Shown here: positions 14,009-25,318 of the stretch, piece after piece
Layout of the letters: the number at the start of each line of letters is the position of its first letter
Numbering within the stretch: position 1 is the first letter of the stretch
Source of the DNA: Flagellimonas oceani
Lineage (GTDB): Bacteria > Bacteroidota > Bacteroidia > Flavobacteriales > Flavobacteriaceae
Direction of reading: 5' to 3'
Length of the DNA stretch: 64,000 nucleotides
Assembly: GCF_011068285.1 (NCBI RefSeq)
Contig: NZ_CP049616.1
Location: 3,616,001-3,680,000, forward strand
Notes under the pieces: generated by a model
The model's database searches: none
What the model was told of the DNA's origin: nothing
What the model saw: the letters and a program-made list of their open reading frames with translations, nothing else
Position numbers and translations under genes: made by a program

Positions 14009-17000
14009 TTGGAGGGGTCTAATTTTAAAATATATAGCGCATCTGCAGGCTCGGGCAAGACCTATGCCCTCGCAAAAGCCTATCTTAAACTGTTACTTGC
14101 CAACGATGCTTCCATAAAATTTCGTCAGATTTTGGCCATTACCTTCACCAACAAAGCGGTGGACGAAATGAAGACCCGGATTTTGGACAACCTTTATGCT
14201 TTTGGCCAAGATACCGTTCCCGAAAAGCAGGAAAGCTTGTTCCAATCACTTTGTGATGAACTCAATTTGACCGAAGGGCAATTACGGCAACGGTCGCAAC
14301 TTATTCTAAAACGGATTCTCCACAATTACTCTTTTTTTGAGATTTCCACGATTGATAAGTTCAACCACAAAATCATAAAAACCTTTGCCCGCGATCTGCA
14401 CCTATCCCAAAATTTTGAGGTGGAACTCAATTTGGATCTACTGTTGGAAGAAGCCGTGGGAAGATTGTTGGAACGTGCCGGCAACGATGAAAAACTCACC
14501 GAAGTACTGATTGCCTTTTCACTGGAGAAAATTGATGATGACAAAAGCTGGAACATCACTTACGACCTCATAGAAATTGGTAAACTGCTGTTCCAAGAAA
14601 ATCACGCGGAGCACATAAATCCCTTACGAGAAAAATCCATCGGGGATTTTCAGGACATCCAAAAACGGATAGCATCAGAAAGCAAAGCCATCGAAGAAAA
14701 GGTAAAACAGTTGGCTCAAAGTGCGCTTCAAGAAATAGAAAATCAAGGGTTTGAACTGACCGATTTTTCGAGAGGAACTCTTCCAAATCATTTTAAAAAA
14801 ATATCTGAAGGTTTTTTTGACACCAAAAGATTGTATGCCAATCAACTGGAGGAAAACCTTAGAGAAAACAAAAAACTCCTAAATGCAAAGGACAATAGGG
14901 ACTCTTCTGTTTTAGCTTCTACAGTTTTAGTGCAATACTTACTTATAAAGAAGAATCTCCATCAACTAGCCTATCTCCAAAACATATACAGCAACATAGT
15001 TCCGATGACGGTCTTGAACGAAATCGCCAAGGAAATCAAAAATATTGAGCTGGACAGGGACATCATTCCCATTTCCTCCCTGAACGCGATTCTCTCCAAA
15101 GAAATCAAGAATCAGCCTGTGCCTTTTATTTATGAACGGATGGGCGAAAAATACCGCCATTATTTTATTGATGAGTTCCAGGACACCTCCAAAATGCAAT
15201 GGGAAAACTTGGTGCCACTCATCGGCAACGCCTTGGAAAGCGAGAACGAAAAGCACGAACGGGGTTCTCTGTTTTTGGTGGGCGATGTAAAGCAGGCCAT
15301 TTATCGCTGGCGTGGTGGCAGGGCGGAGCAATTTCTCAATCTGATCAATAAAAAATCGCATCCCTTCGTAGTGGAGCCCAGCGTTCATTCGTTGGACACC
15401 AACTGGCGGAGTTCTGATGAAATCGTGGGCTTCAACAACAGCTTTTTTACCGAGGTCGCAACTGTGCTCGCCAATGAAGATTATCGGAACTTATTTTTAA
15501 ACGACTCCCATCAAAAAACCAATAACAAACCCGGGGGATACATCCAAATGTCCTTTTTGGATGCCGATGTGGAAGACAAGGACGAGGTCTATTGCGAAGA
15601 AACCTTGAAAGCCATCCAGCAAATCCTTTCGGAAAATCACGCTTATTCCGATATCTGTGTATTGGTTCGCGATAATAAAAAGGGAATGTTGTTGGCGGAT
15701 TTCTTGGCGCAGCAGAACATTCCCATCATTTCTTCGGATGCACTTTTGCTGGCAAAGAATGAGAAAGTCATCTTTCTGGTATCCCTGCTTCGGATTTTTG
15801 AAAATGCAAAGGATCGGGAAGCGGCCTACCATATATTAATGTATCTGTCCCCCGATGAAATCGGCAAACACGACTTCATCAGTAAAAACCTGGAAAATAT
15901 TGAAGCCTTCTTGGCCTCCGAATACCATTTCCATATAAATGAATTAAAAGGCGAACCTGTGCTTACCGTTTTGGAAACCGCCATTGTTCAATTTGAGCTT
16001 TACGAAGGTTCCGTGGCCCATATTTCCTTTTTGATGGACGAGGTGCTCGATTTGGAAAAAAGGGAAGGGCCCAGCGTGTATGCCTTCCTTAATTATTGGG
16101 ATGTAAAAAAAGATTCCCTTTCCATCGCAGCGCCCGATGGGGTGGATGCCGTAAAAATTATGACCATCCACAAGGCCAAAGGCCTTGAGTTTCCTTTTGT
16201 GATTTTCCCTTTTGCCAATGCGGTTCTGGATGATAAACGCAAAAAGAAGAAAGCTTGGGTTCCGGCCACCACGGATGACGAAGCTTTAGGGTTGAACGAA
16301 TTCCTGATCAACAGCAATAAAGATATGTTGGAATACAATGAGGTAGCCCAACAAAAATATGTTGCGGAAGAGCAAAAGACCTTGTTGGATTCGATGAACG
16401 TGCTCTACGTGGCCCTTACCCGTCCCGTAAATGGATTGTTTGTAATTACGGAGAGTGGCAAAAAAGAAGTTGCTTCGGTCGAAGCTGCTACATCATATTC
16501 GGAACTTTTTCAGTGGTACGTGCAGCAAGCGAACATTTCCGAAAAAGAAACTGGAGTTTACACCATCGGAAGATTTCCATCAAAAGAGGTGGGGACTTCT
16601 TCGGAATCCACGGAAAACTATATTTCCTACGTTACAAGACCGAAAGATGATGCTGGATTTACCATTTCCACCAAATCGGGCCGTATGTGGGACAATGAAC
16701 GGATGGAAGCCATCGAGATGGGCAACGTGATTCACTTTGCATTGAGTCAAATCGAAACTGTAAAAGATGTTGATCCTGTTTTGGAACGATTAGAAATCGA
16801 GGGGCATTTTCCCAAAGAGGCCGCGGGCGACATCAAACAAAAAATAATGGCCGTTGTGAACCATCCAAAATTGAAGGAGTTGTTCTTGGAGAGACTTCAA
16901 ATTTTGAACGAGCAAGAAATCTTGACCACGGATGGGCATTCCCTTCGTCCGGATAGAATTATCATTGACGGAAACGATGCCACCATCGTCGATTATAAAA

Positions 17001-17131
17001 CAGGTAAACCATCGCCCAAACACAAGGAACAAATTGCCAACTACGCCGATATTTTAAAAGCAATGGATTTTAAAATCAAACAATCCATTATTGTTTATAT
17101 TGACCAAGAAATAGACCCTATTTTTGTATAA
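14009..17131 (+). CDS. UvrD/Rep-type helicase-nuclease, AddA/RecB-like
   Basis: DNA double-strand-break repair enzyme. 1040 residues, starting with TTG (no ATG fits before the Walker motif). Walker [13 protein letters not shown] at residues 10-21, motif [26 protein letters not shown], motif V-like [19 protein letters not shown], motif [10 protein letters not shown]. The C-terminus has the RecB-type nuclease signature: RPDRIIID followed by [16 protein letters not shown]. The AddB-like partner lies at 19884, separated by kbl and the porin gene. Together they probably form the AddAB-type complex of Bacteroidota. Confidence 0.9.
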   Translation: MEGSNFKIYSASAGSGKTYALAKAYLKLLLANDASIKFRQILAITFTNKAVDEMKTRILDNLYAFGQDTVPEKQESLFQSLCDELNLTEGQLRQRSQLILKRILHNYSFFEISTIDKFNHKIIKTFARDLHLSQNFEVELNLDLLLEEAVGRLLERAGNDEKLTEVLIAFSLEKIDDDKSWNITYDLIEIGKLLFQENHAEHINPLREKSIGDFQDIQKRIASESKAIEEKVKQLAQSALQEIENQGFELTDFSRGTLPNHFKKISEGFFDTKRLYANQLEENLRENKKLLNAKDNRDSSVLASTVLVQYLLIKKNLHQLAYLQNIYSNIVPMTVLNEIAKEIKNIELDRDIIPISSLNAILSKEIKNQPVPFIYERMGEKYRHYFIDEFQDTSKMQWENLVPLIGNALESENEKHERGSLFLVGDVKQAIYRWRGGRAEQFLNLINKKSHPFVVEPSVHSLDTNWRSSDEIVGFNNSFFTEVATVLANEDYRNLFLNDSHQKTNNKPGGYIQMSFLDADVEDKDEVYCEETLKAIQQILSENHAYSDICVLVRDNKKGMLLADFLAQQNIPIISSDALLLAKNEKVIFLVSLLRIFENAKDREAAYHILMYLSPDEIGKHDFISKNLENIEAFLASEYHFHINELKGEPVLTVLETAIVQFELYEGSVAHISFLMDEVLDLEKREGPSVYAFLNYWDVKKDSLSIAAPDGVDAVKIMTIHKAKGLEFPFVIFPFANAVLDDKRKKKKAWVPATTDDEALGLNEFLINSNKDMLEYNEVAQQKYVAEEQKTLLDSMNVLYVALTRPVNGLFVITESGKKEVASVEAATSYSELFQWYVQQANISEKETGVYTIGRFPSKEVGTSSESTENYISYVTRPKDDAGFTISTKSGRMWDNERMEAIEMGNVIHFALSQIETVKDVDPVLERLEIEGHFPKEAAGDIKQKIMAVVNHPKLKELFLERLQILNEQEILTTDGHSLRPDRIIIDGNDATIVDYKTGKPSPKHKEQIANYADILKAMDFKIKQSIIVYIDQEIDPIFV

Positions 17132-17145
17132 AACGAATTAAAGAT

Positions 17146-18339
17146 ATGTACGGAAAAATAAAAGAACATTTGGCCAAAGAACTGGAAGCAATTGAAGAAG
17201 CTGGCCTTTTTAAAAAAGAACGAATCATCACTTCGCCGCAAGACGCTGTGATAAAAATCTCCACAGGGGAAGAAGTCATCAATTTTTGTGCGAACAATTA
17301 TTTGGGGCTTTCCTCCCATCCGGATGTGATCCAAGCCGCAAAGGACACGATGGACACCCACGGTTTTGGAATGTCCTCGGTTCGTTTTATCTGTGGAACC
17401 CAGGACATCCACAAAGAATTGGAGCAGAAAATCGCCAATTTCTACGGCACCGAGGATACCATATTATATGCAGTTGCTTTTGATGCCAATGGTGGCGTAT
17501 TTGAACCTTTGCTCACCGCTGAGGATGCCATTATCTCGGATTCCCTGAACCACGCCTCCATTATTGATGGGGTTCGTTTGTGCAAAGCAAAGCGATACCG
17601 CTATGCCAATAGCGACATGGCCGACCTTGAGGAACAACTCAAACAAAGTAATGCTGATGGAGCGCGCTTTAAAATTATCGTTACTGATGGGGTATTCTCC
17701 ATGGACGGACTTTTGGCTCCGTTGGACAAAATCTGTGATTTGGCGGATAAATATGATGCCATGGTGATGATCGATGAATGCCACGCCACTGGTTTTATTG
17801 GTGAAACGGGCCGCGGTACGCTGGAAGAAAAAGGTGTTATGGACCGAATCGACATCATCACGGGCACCTTGGGCAAGGCTTTGGGCGGCGCCATGGGCGG
17901 TTACACCACGGGCAAAAAGGAAATCATTGAAATGCTTCGCCAACGTTCCAGACCTTATTTGTTCTCCAATTCCTTGGCACCTGCCTTAGTTGGGGCATCC
18001 ATCAAGGTATTTGAAATGCTGGATACCGACACTTCGTTGCGTGATAAGCTTCAAAGCAACACGGAATACTTCAAAAAAGGAATGAAAGAAGCTGGCTTTG
18101 ACATCATTGACGGTGATTCCGCCATTGTTCCAGTAATGCTCTACGATGCGAAGCTATCACAAAACATGGCGGATATGCTCTTGGAAGAAGGAATTTACGT
18201 CATCGGATTCTTTTATCCTGTGGTCCCAAAAGAAAAAGCGAGGATTCGGGTGCAACTCTCGGCAGCCCACGACAAGCAACACTTGGACCATGCAATTAAT
18301 GCCTTTATTAAGGTAGGAAAGTCGTTAAAGGTCATCTAA
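17146..18339 (+). CDS. kbl: Glycine C-acetyltransferase (2-amino-3-ketobutyrate CoA ligase)
   Basis: PLP enzyme of threonine breakdown: 2-amino-3-ketobutyrate plus CoA gives glycine and acetyl-CoA. 397 residues as usual. [13 protein letters not shown] near the N-terminus is typical of the alpha-oxoamine synthase family; the PLP Lys is K244 in [24 protein letters not shown] holds the Asp that contacts the pyridine ring. [20 protein letters not shown] near the C-terminus favours Kbl over BioF or Spt. Starts 14 bases after the helicase stop. Confidence 0.92.
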   Translation: MYGKIKEHLAKELEAIEEAGLFKKERIITSPQDAVIKISTGEEVINFCANNYLGLSSHPDVIQAAKDTMDTHGFGMSSVRFICGTQDIHKELEQKIANFYGTEDTILYAVAFDANGGVFEPLLTAEDAIISDSLNHASIIDGVRLCKAKRYRYANSDMADLEEQLKQSNADGARFKIIVTDGVFSMDGLLAPLDKICDLADKYDAMVMIDECHATGFIGETGRGTLEEKGVMDRIDIITGTLGKALGGAMGGYTTGKKEIIEMLRQRSRPYLFSNSLAPALVGASIKVFEMLDTDTSLRDKLQSNTEYFKKGMKEAGFDIIDGDSAIVPVMLYDAKLSQNMADMLLEEGIYVIGFFYPVVPKEKARIRVQLSAAHDKQHLDHAINAFIKVGKSLKVI

Positions 18340-18397
18340 ATTCGACGAATTGCAACAAACCTTCTGGCAAATGAGTCAAAAAAAAAGAAATTTAGAT

Positions 18398-18428
18398 TTT
18401 GTTAATAAGTCTTAACAACTTACATTTG
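18398..18428 (+). promoter_or_regulatory. Promoter of the OmpA-like porin
   Basis: TTTG (18398-18401), 19-base spacer, TACATTTG (18421-18428): a perfect match to the Bacteroidota consensus, 34 bases before the ATG. A strong promoter fits an abundant outer-membrane protein. Confidence 0.8.
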
Positions 18429-18462
18429 CTGCTGATAAACACTTAAACTTAAAATTTTGAGC

Positions 18463-19821
18463 ATGAAACATCTTAGCAAATTATTGGTTGTTGCTCTTGT
18501 ATTTGTAGGGATCAACAGCATACAAGCGCAAGACGAAAATAATCCCTGGCAAGTTAGCATAGGGGTGAATGCGATAGACACTTACCCTACTAACGATGAG
18601 AACAACCCGTACTCCAGTACGACATTGTTCGATGAGTATTTTAACGTATCTGACCACTGGAACATTTTGCCTTCAGTTTCTTATGTAGCTGTTTCCAAAT
18701 ATGTTGGTGATGGTTTCTCTGTTGGAGCAAGAGGTTCTTTGAACAGAATTGAAAAATTGGGAGATTTTGAAGTTGATGATCTATCTCACTATGCTATAGA
18801 TGGTACAATTAAGTACAACTTCCTAAAAAATACTACTATCGATCCTTTCTTGGAAGTTGGTGGTGGTTACACTTGGGTTGATGAAATCGGTGCTGGTACC
18901 GTTAATGGTGGTGTTGGTGTTAACTTTTGGTTCTCTGATAACCTTGGTTTGACACTTCAAACACAATACAAGCACGCTTTCGAAGATTACTTGGTAAAAC
19001 ATTTCCAACACATGGCCGGTCTTAGCATCAAATTTGGTGGTACTGACACAGATGGTGATGGTATCTATGACAAAGACGATGCTTGTCCAGAAGTAGCTGG
19101 TTTGGAAGCATTCAACGGATGTCCTGATTCTGACGGTGACGGTATCGAAGATGCTAAAGATGCTTGTCCTAACGAAGCTGGTTCCAAAGAAATGAACGGA
19201 TGTCCTGATTCTGATGGTGACGGTGTTGCCGATAAAGATGATGCTTGTCCAAACACTGCTGGTCTTCCTGCTCTAGCTGGTTGTCCTGATGCTGACGGTG
19301 ACGGTGTTGCCGATAAAGACGATGAGTGTCCTAACGAAGCAGGTCCTGCTGAAAACAACGGATGCCCTTGGCCAGATTCTGACGGCGATGGTGTTCTTGA
19401 CAAAGACGACCAATGTCCAGAAGTTGCTGGTACAGTAGCTAACAAAGGATGTCCTGAAGTAACTGAAGAAGTTCAGAAGCAATTGAACGACTACGCTAGA
19501 ACTATCTTGTTCGATACTGGTAAATCTTCCATCAAAGCAGAATCTACTTCTGTAATGGTTGACATCATCCAAATCTTGAACGAGTACCCAACTGCTAAGT
19601 TTACAGTTGAAGGTCACACTGACAGCGTAGGTAGTGACAAATTGAACCAGAAACTTTCTGAAGAAAGAGCTAACTCTGTTAGAAACTTCTTGATCGACAA
19701 AGGAATCGATTCTTCTAGATTGAGTGCAATTGGTTACGGTGAAGAAAAACCAATCGCTACCAACAACACAAGAGCTGGTAGAGCACAAAACAGACGAGTT
19801 GAAATCAACTTGGTAAAATAA
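18463..19821 (+). CDS. OmpA-family outer-membrane protein with thrombospondin type 3 repeats
   Basis: Links outer membrane and peptidoglycan. The ATG at 18463 gives 452 residues with signal peptide [19 protein letters not shown], cleaved before QDENNPW or nearby. Residues about 20-185 form an N-terminal beta-barrel; about 190-335 hold five calcium-binding TSP3 repeats ([19 protein letters not shown] and variants, each with a Cys pair). The C-terminus is the OmpA peptidoglycan domain ([44 protein letters not shown]). Codon use is strongly biased, as in highly expressed genes. A TTG six bases upstream is not needed. Confidence 0.93.
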   Translation: MKHLSKLLVVALVFVGINSIQAQDENNPWQVSIGVNAIDTYPTNDENNPYSSTTLFDEYFNVSDHWNILPSVSYVAVSKYVGDGFSVGARGSLNRIEKLGDFEVDDLSHYAIDGTIKYNFLKNTTIDPFLEVGGGYTWVDEIGAGTVNGGVGVNFWFSDNLGLTLQTQYKHAFEDYLVKHFQHMAGLSIKFGGTDTDGDGIYDKDDACPEVAGLEAFNGCPDSDGDGIEDAKDACPNEAGSKEMNGCPDSDGDGVADKDDACPNTAGLPALAGCPDADGDGVADKDDECPNEAGPAENNGCPWPDSDGDGVLDKDDQCPEVAGTVANKGCPEVTEEVQKQLNDYARTILFDTGKSSIKAESTSVMVDIIQILNEYPTAKFTVEGHTDSVGSDKLNQKLSEERANSVRNFLIDKGIDSSRLSAIGYGEEKPIATNNTRAGRAQNRRVEINLVK

Positions 19822-19841
19822 TTAGAAACAAAGTTTTCTAG

Positions 19842-19872
19842 AAAAAGGCTCCGCAAATGCGGGGCCTTTTTT
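19842..19872 (+). terminator. Terminator after the porin gene
   Basis: AAAAAGGCTCCGC / GCGGGGCCTTTTTT with a short AAAT loop, followed by T-rich sequence. Confidence 0.85.
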
Positions 19873-19883
19873 ATTTTTAATCC

Positions 19884-22616
19884 ATGCATAACACTTTCCT
19901 CGAACATGTACTGGATAATCTCCTCAAAAAGCAGTTGGATATTACCAAGTGTACCTTTGTACTTCCCAGTAAAAGATCCGGGACCTTTTTAAAAAAACAT
20001 ATCTCCAGTAGGCTGGAAAAAAACATATTCAGTCCGGAAGTTCTATCCATTCAAGAATTCATCGGAAACCTCTCCGATTTAAACCAAGCATCCAATATTG
20101 ATTTGTTGCTCCTACTGTTCAAGGTCTACAAAGAATCTCAAATTGACGAATCGGATGATTTTGCCTCCTTTATTAATTGGGGACAAACCTTGTTACAGGA
20201 CTTCAACGAAATTGATGGCTACCTGATTCCTGCCACCGATATTCTAAATTATCTTTCCGCCATCAAGGAAATCAACCATTGGTCCACCAACAAGGAAAAA
20301 TCGGAGCTGGTGGAGAATTATCTACAACTCTGGAAGAATCTAGAAACCATCTACAATAATTTTTATAAGGCACTTCTTCAACAAAAAAGAGGCTACCAAG
20401 GTTTGATCCAACGAGAAGCCGTCAAAGCAATCCAAAATGGAACTGGTCCAAAAGTTGGCGGCAATCCGATTATATTTATAGGCTTTAACGCCCTAAACGC
20501 AGCAGAGTCCGCGATAATCCAACATTTTCTAGAGCACGGGAGTGCTCATATATACTGGGATATCGACTCCTATTTTTTGGACGACCCCATTCACGATGCT
20601 GGCTTGTTCGTCAGAGATTATCAATACAATTGGCCCTATTACAAACATGGTCACAAAATAGAGCCACAGAACAATTTTCTCCAAAATAAGAACATCAAAA
20701 TCACCGGTGTGCCCAAAAGTATCTCACAGACCAAATATGTGGGCCAATTGTTGGAAGAAATTGGCGGAAACCCAGCAATAGACCTGACCAAAACTGCGCT
20801 GGTCTTGGCTGATGAGACCTTGCTGAACCCAATGCTCAATGGCGTTCCTAACAACATCCCCGAAGTCAATATCACCATGGGAATGCCGTTGAACAAAACA
20901 GTGCTATATTCCTTTTTTGTGAACTTTTTGGAACTGCACCTCAATGTTTCGGAGCGAGGATGGTTTTATAAAAGGGTGCTGGAGTTTATATCCAACCCCT
21001 ACAGTTTGACCCTCTCCACGGAAAGCCAAGGTTCCTTCGCCCAACAATTGTCCAAGGACATAAAAGAGGGCAACCTCCTTTACATTAATTCGGAAGTGCT
21101 TACAAAATATTCGAAGGCACAAGAGTTATTGTCCATTATTTTTCCTGATGGCACCCTAGCCCCGATGGATTGGATAAATAAATGCCTGATGCTCATCGAG
21201 CGGTTGAAGATTATTTATCAGGAAGAAAAAAATGCGCTGGAACTGGAATACCTGTATCGGTTCTACACACTTTTCAATCAACTGGGGCAATATTTGGACA
21301 AGGTAGATTTTATGGGGGAGCTCAAATCCATCAAAAACCTGTTCAAACAATTGGCCAACATGGAAACCTTGGATTTTATTGGCCAGCCATTGACGGGTTT
21401 TCAAATTATGGGAATGTTGGAGAGTAGAAACCTCGATTTTGAAACGGTAATCATAACTTCCGTAAACGAGGGCATTCTACCTTCGGGAAAATCCAACAAT
21501 TCCTTTATTCCGTTTGATGTAAAACGGGATTATGGCTTGCCTACTTACAAAGAAAAAGATGCCATCTATGTGTATCACTTTTACAGACTGATTCAACGTG
21601 CCAAGAACATCTACATCACCTACAACACCGAACCCGACGTTTTGGAGGGTGGGGAAAAGAGCCGATTGATCACGCAATTGCTAACGGATAAAAATCTAAA
21701 ATCCAACATCACGCATACCATTGCAACGCCCAAGATTTCCATTGAGCCGAAACCGCTCGTTCAAATCGAAAAAGATGGACAGTTTATGGAAGATCTACAA
21801 GCATTTGCCCAAAAAGGATTTTCGCCAACCTCTTTGACCAACTACATCCGAAACCCGATTGATTTTTACACCAGAAACATTCTTAAAATCAATGATTTGG
21901 AAGAGGTCGAGGAAAACATTGCGGCCAACACCTTCGGCACCATTATTCACGATAGTTTGGAACAGCTGTACACACCACTGATCAATATAATGTTGACGGA
22001 AGAACACGTCCAATCCCTAAAAAAGCAGGTTCCAGAAGTGGTGCAACATCACTTTGCAAAGAATCTTTCAGGAATCGATGTTTCCAAAGGAAAGTTTTTG
22101 TTGGTGTACAATGTCATCCTAAAATACCTGCACAATTTCTTGGATGATGAAATCAAACAACTCAAACAACACCAAATCAAAATATTGGCGCTCGAAGAAC
22201 GCTACGAAGAGTTTATTACCATCCCAGGACTTGATTTTCCCATCAAACTAAAGGGAACCTTGGACCGTGTTGATGAGTTTGACGGAACTGTCAGAATCAT
22301 AGATTACAAAACGGGAAAGGTGGAGCCCAAAAATGTAAAAATAACGGATTGGGAAACGCTCATCACAGATTACGACAAGAGCAAGGCCTTTCAGTTACTA
22401 TGCTACGCCTACCTCTATTCCAAAAAACACGGTATAAGTGATGTACAGGCAGGAATTATTTCCTTTAAAAATTTAAGCAAAGGATTGTTCCCGTTTTCAG
22501 AGGACAAGGATACCCGGATACATACGGATACCCTTGCTACCTTTGAAAGTTATCTGTTCCAATTGATAAGCGAAATATGCAATGCTGCTGTTCCGCTTAC
22601 CGAAAAGGTGACCTGA
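19884..22616 (+). CDS. PD-(D/E)XK nuclease family protein, AddB-like
   Basis: Second subunit of a probable AddAB/RecBCD-type repair complex. 910 residues. The inactive-helicase-like middle contains FETVIITSVNEGILPSGKSN and IYVYHFYRLIQRAKNIYITY, typical of AddB. The C-terminal nuclease has FGTIIHDSLEQLY, LKGTLDRVDEFDG and VRIIDYKTGKVEP, with the D and D-x-K residues. Separated from the AddA-like gene by 2.7 kb; it begins 12 bases after the porin terminator, so it may depend on read-through or have an unrecognised promoter. Confidence 0.88.
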   Translation: MHNTFLEHVLDNLLKKQLDITKCTFVLPSKRSGTFLKKHISSRLEKNIFSPEVLSIQEFIGNLSDLNQASNIDLLLLLFKVYKESQIDESDDFASFINWGQTLLQDFNEIDGYLIPATDILNYLSAIKEINHWSTNKEKSELVENYLQLWKNLETIYNNFYKALLQQKRGYQGLIQREAVKAIQNGTGPKVGGNPIIFIGFNALNAAESAIIQHFLEHGSAHIYWDIDSYFLDDPIHDAGLFVRDYQYNWPYYKHGHKIEPQNNFLQNKNIKITGVPKSISQTKYVGQLLEEIGGNPAIDLTKTALVLADETLLNPMLNGVPNNIPEVNITMGMPLNKTVLYSFFVNFLELHLNVSERGWFYKRVLEFISNPYSLTLSTESQGSFAQQLSKDIKEGNLLYINSEVLTKYSKAQELLSIIFPDGTLAPMDWINKCLMLIERLKIIYQEEKNALELEYLYRFYTLFNQLGQYLDKVDFMGELKSIKNLFKQLANMETLDFIGQPLTGFQIMGMLESRNLDFETVIITSVNEGILPSGKSNNSFIPFDVKRDYGLPTYKEKDAIYVYHFYRLIQRAKNIYITYNTEPDVLEGGEKSRLITQLLTDKNLKSNITHTIATPKISIEPKPLVQIEKDGQFMEDLQAFAQKGFSPTSLTNYIRNPIDFYTRNILKINDLEEVEENIAANTFGTIIHDSLEQLYTPLINIMLTEEHVQSLKKQVPEVVQHHFAKNLSGIDVSKGKFLLVYNVILKYLHNFLDDEIKQLKQHQIKILALEERYEEFITIPGLDFPIKLKGTLDRVDEFDGTVRIIDYKTGKVEPKNVKITDWETLITDYDKSKAFQLLCYAYLYSKKHGISDVQAGIISFKNLSKGLFPFSEDKDTRIHTDTLATFESYLFQLISEICNAAVPLTEKVT

Positions 22617-23327
22617 TTATTTTAAATCTGGTCGTGTGGGACGCACCTCAATTTTACTTGGCAACGTTCGTGGGTGCATCATAAGCAAATCGATGACCAA
22701 TTTACCAATATCCTCGGGCTGGATTTTCCATGCGTCCTTTTCCGATGGCTCATTGTTGTTAAACTGACTCGCAACGGAACCGGGCATAATGGTGGTCACT
22801 TTGATATTGTACTGTCTTAAATCAAGCATTGCGGCCTGTGTAAAGCCCACCACACCAAACTTTGTAGCATTGTAGCCGGCTGCGGTCGCGAAAAAATTGG
22901 TCCCCGCCAAACTGGCCAAGGTCATATAATAACCTTCGGATTTTTTCAAGGCATCCACCGATGCTTTAAGCGTATGATAAACCCCGTTCAAGTTGGTGTC
23001 TATCATTTGATGCCATTTCTCGTCCTCCAACTCATCGATTGGGGCAAAATGTCCCACTCCTGCGTTGGCCATCACCACGTCCAATTGCCCCCATTTATCC
23101 AGAATGGCGGCCACGGCCTTTTTCTCGTCTTCCAATTTAGATACATCGGATACCAATCCCAATACATTGTCAGGGTTGTTTAAGCCTTTCACAGCGGCAT
23201 CTGCGCTTTCTTGGCTTCGCCCGCTCACGGCAACCTTCATGCCCTGTTCCAATAAGCTTTCGGCAATTCCGTATCCGATACCTTTGGTTCCTCCTGTGAT
23301 GTATGCTACTTTTCCTTCTAGTTTCAT
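22617..23327 (-). CDS. Short-chain dehydrogenase/reductase (SDR)
   Basis: NAD(P)-dependent oxidoreductase, substrate unknown. 236 residues. The cofactor motif TGGTKGIGYGIAE is at residues 11-23, NAGVGHFAP follows, and the catalytic Ser (LASLAG), Tyr and Lys (YNATKFG) are present. IMPGSVASQF is the usual segment after the active site. GRSQ after the second strand suggests NADP preference. Convergent with the AddB-like gene; the two stops are adjacent. Confidence 0.9.
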   Translation of the reverse strand: MKLEGKVAYITGGTKGIGYGIAESLLEQGMKVAVSGRSQESADAAVKGLNNPDNVLGLVSDVSKLEDEKKAVAAILDKWGQLDVVMANAGVGHFAPIDELEDEKWHQMIDTNLNGVYHTLKASVDALKKSEGYYMTLASLAGTNFFATAAGYNATKFGVVGFTQAAMLDLRQYNIKVTTIMPGSVASQFNNNEPSEKDAWKIQPEDIGKLVIDLLMMHPRTLPSKIEVRPTRPDLK

Positions 23328-23426
23328 ATTGATTTTGTTTTAAGGTAAAGTTCAAAAAAACACGGGGCAAATACAAAAATTCCATCCTAAAGGATGGTTA
23401 ATGTTTGAAGTGTCCTGATTCACTTA

Positions 23427-23455
23427 TTGTCATGATGTAAAATGTGGTACATTTA
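23427..23455 (+). promoter_or_regulatory. Candidate promoter of the beta-propeller gene
   Basis: TTG at 23427-23429, 18-base spacer, TACATTTA at 23448-23455. It would start transcription at about 23462, downstream of the first in-frame ATG (23442) and upstream of the ATG at 23481, which supports the latter as start. Confidence 0.5.
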
Positions 23456-23480
23456 TACTGGTTTGAATGGCTTATTTGTT

Positions 23481-24419
23481 ATGTTAAAAGTACGCTTAAT
23501 GGTTATGTTGATTTTGGTTTTAACCCAACTATCAGCACAAAATGAAACCAAGATCACGCAGTTCAACAGCGCGCTCAACCAATTCCTGAACGTTCGTGAT
23601 TTTTGCATCTCGGAGGAAGGTGACGAGGCTTTTTTCACCATTCAGAGTCCGTTACAGGATATTTCCCAAATCGCTTATATCACAAAAAAGGATAACCAAT
23701 GGAGCGAGGCCAAACTCATGCCCTTTTCAAGTTCGTATATGGATTTGGAACCTTTCTTGTCCCAAGATGGAAAACGGTTGTTCTTCGTTTCCGATAGACC
23801 ATTGGATGATTCCACTGAGCAGAAAAAAGATTTTGATATCTGGTATGTGGAACGCAGTGGTAATGGAAAAGAGTGGTCGAGCCCAAAAAATATTGGCCCA
23901 CCAATAAATTCTGACCTTAATGAGTTTTACCCCTCCATTAGTGCAAACAACAATCTATATTTCACTTTGGAATCGCCCAACGGTATGGGAAAGGATGATA
24001 TTTATATTTCCCGTTGGCAAAATGGTTCCTATTCAACCCCAGAACTGTTGGATGAAAACATCAATAGTTCCGGTTACGAATTCAATGCATTTATCTCCAA
24101 AAGAGAGGATTTTATTCTTTTTTCCAGATATAATGAAGAAGATGGCCTGGGAAGTGGTGACCTCTATATTTCCGTAAAAGATGAGAACGGAAAATGGGAA
24201 AAGGCAAAGAACATTGGAGCACCGATAAATACAAAATATATGGAGTACTGCCCATATTATGATGAACGGAACCAAACACTGTACTTCACCAGTAAGAGGA
24301 ACGATTTGCTGCCCAAACAGTTTAATGCTGTGTCGGATTTCAAAGATTACATCAACGAAGGCAATAATGGCTTGAGCAAAATTTATATGACCCAATTAAA
24401 AATCAACAGACTTAAATAA
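23481..24419 (+). CDS. Secreted WD40-like (TolB-type) beta-propeller protein
   Basis: From the ATG at 23481, 312 residues with signal peptide MLKVRLMVMLILVLTQLSAQ. The mature part repeats PD40-like blades (LEPFLSQDGKRLFFVSDRP, FYPSISANNNLYFTLESPN, YCPYYDERNQTLYFTSKR). Such proteins bind ligands or partners in the periplasm or outside; function here is unknown. A longer start at 23442 is possible but the promoter argues against it. The next gene begins about 20 bases on in the same frame. Confidence 0.8.
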   Translation: MLKVRLMVMLILVLTQLSAQNETKITQFNSALNQFLNVRDFCISEEGDEAFFTIQSPLQDISQIAYITKKDNQWSEAKLMPFSSSYMDLEPFLSQDGKRLFFVSDRPLDDSTEQKKDFDIWYVERSGNGKEWSSPKNIGPPINSDLNEFYPSISANNNLYFTLESPNGMGKDDIYISRWQNGSYSTPELLDENINSSGYEFNAFISKREDFILFSRYNEEDGLGSGDLYISVKDENGKWEKAKNIGAPINTKYMEYCPYYDERNQTLYFTSKRNDLLPKQFNAVSDFKDYINEGNNGLSKIYMTQLKINRLK

Positions 24420-24437
24420 AACAGCGTTAATAATCAT

Positions 24438-25286
24438 ATAGAAAACCATACCGCCCCTAAGATTTCAAAACCTCAACGCTTACAAGAATATGGTGTAGGT
24501 ATTTTTGAGGCCTTACCCACCAAATCCGCGCTTAAAAAAGCCCTCAAAAAAAAGTACATTACCGTAAATGGAGTCATAGCAACCACGGCAACCCTGATTG
24601 TTGGCGGAGAACATATTTGCCTATCTATTCCAAAGGAAACCAGCCCCAAAAAGCAACTCGATTTACCATTAAAGGTTTTGTTCGAGGATAAACATATGGC
24701 GGCTATCCACAAACCTGCCGGTATTGAGGTTAGCGGTAACAAGTTTAAAACCATCGCGAACGCCTTGCCACAAAACCTGCAACCGAGTTCGCTGCCGGAT
24801 GCTACCACACCGCAACCTGTCCACCGTTTGGATTATTCCACTACGGGCATTGTTCTGGTGGGCAAAACGAGCAGCAGCATCCGCGCCTTGAACAAAATGT
24901 TCGAGGACAAAACCATTGCAAAAACCTATTATGCCGTTACCATTGGTAAAATGCAGAAAAACGGAACCATAACTTCCAAAATAGACGGAAAGCCATCGCA
25001 ATCAGAATACAAAGTAATCGAATCCGTATCCTCGGAACGTTTCGGCACCCTGAACCTTGTAGAACTAGCCCCCAAAACGGGCAGAAGACACCAATTGCGG
25101 AAACATATGCTCAGTTTGGGCAATCCTATACTGGGAGACAAGGAATACGCCTTCGAGGGCTTAATTTTGAAAAGCAAAGGGCTGTATTTGCATGCCTACG
25201 CGTTGGAATTTGAGCATCCATTTACCAAAAAGGTTGTCTGCATTACAGATGAGCTTCCAGAGAAGTTTACTAAAATTTTTAGGTAA
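24438..25286 (+). CDS. RluA-family pseudouridine synthase with S4 domain; start codon non-standard
   Basis: Makes pseudouridine in rRNA or tRNA. The S4 RNA-binding domain is encoded in 24460-24660 (KPQRLQEYGVGIFEALPTKS, LKKKYITVNGV, LIVGGEHICL) and the catalytic domain follows, with VHRLDYSTTGIVLVGK holding the catalytic Asp and KTGRRHQLRKHM. No ATG, GTG or TTG lies in frame between the previous stop (24419) and a TTG at 24678, which would remove the whole S4 domain. The true start is probably ATA (24438) or ATT nearby; 24438 is given as a best guess. No frameshift is apparent. Confidence 0.75.
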   Translation: MENHTAPKISKPQRLQEYGVGIFEALPTKSALKKALKKKYITVNGVIATTATLIVGGEHICLSIPKETSPKKQLDLPLKVLFEDKHMAAIHKPAGIEVSGNKFKTIANALPQNLQPSSLPDATTPQPVHRLDYSTTGIVLVGKTSSSIRALNKMFEDKTIAKTYYAVTIGKMQKNGTITSKIDGKPSQSEYKVIESVSSERFGTLNLVELAPKTGRRHQLRKHMLSLGNPILGDKEYAFEGLILKSKGLYLHAYALEFEHPFTKKVVCITDELPEKFTKIFR

Positions 25287-25318
25287 ATTCGTGAGAGCCA
25301 TCCGACTAATATTAAAAT

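Noticed and set aside
19065..19445. Long open frame on the minus strand in the porin gene
   Set aside because: Shadow of the TSP3 repeats; the plus strand codes for a well-recognised protein with strong codon bias.
18994..19480. Tandem DNA repeat as a separate mobile or regulatory element
   Set aside because: The repeats are in frame and code for TSP3 calcium-binding units of the porin.
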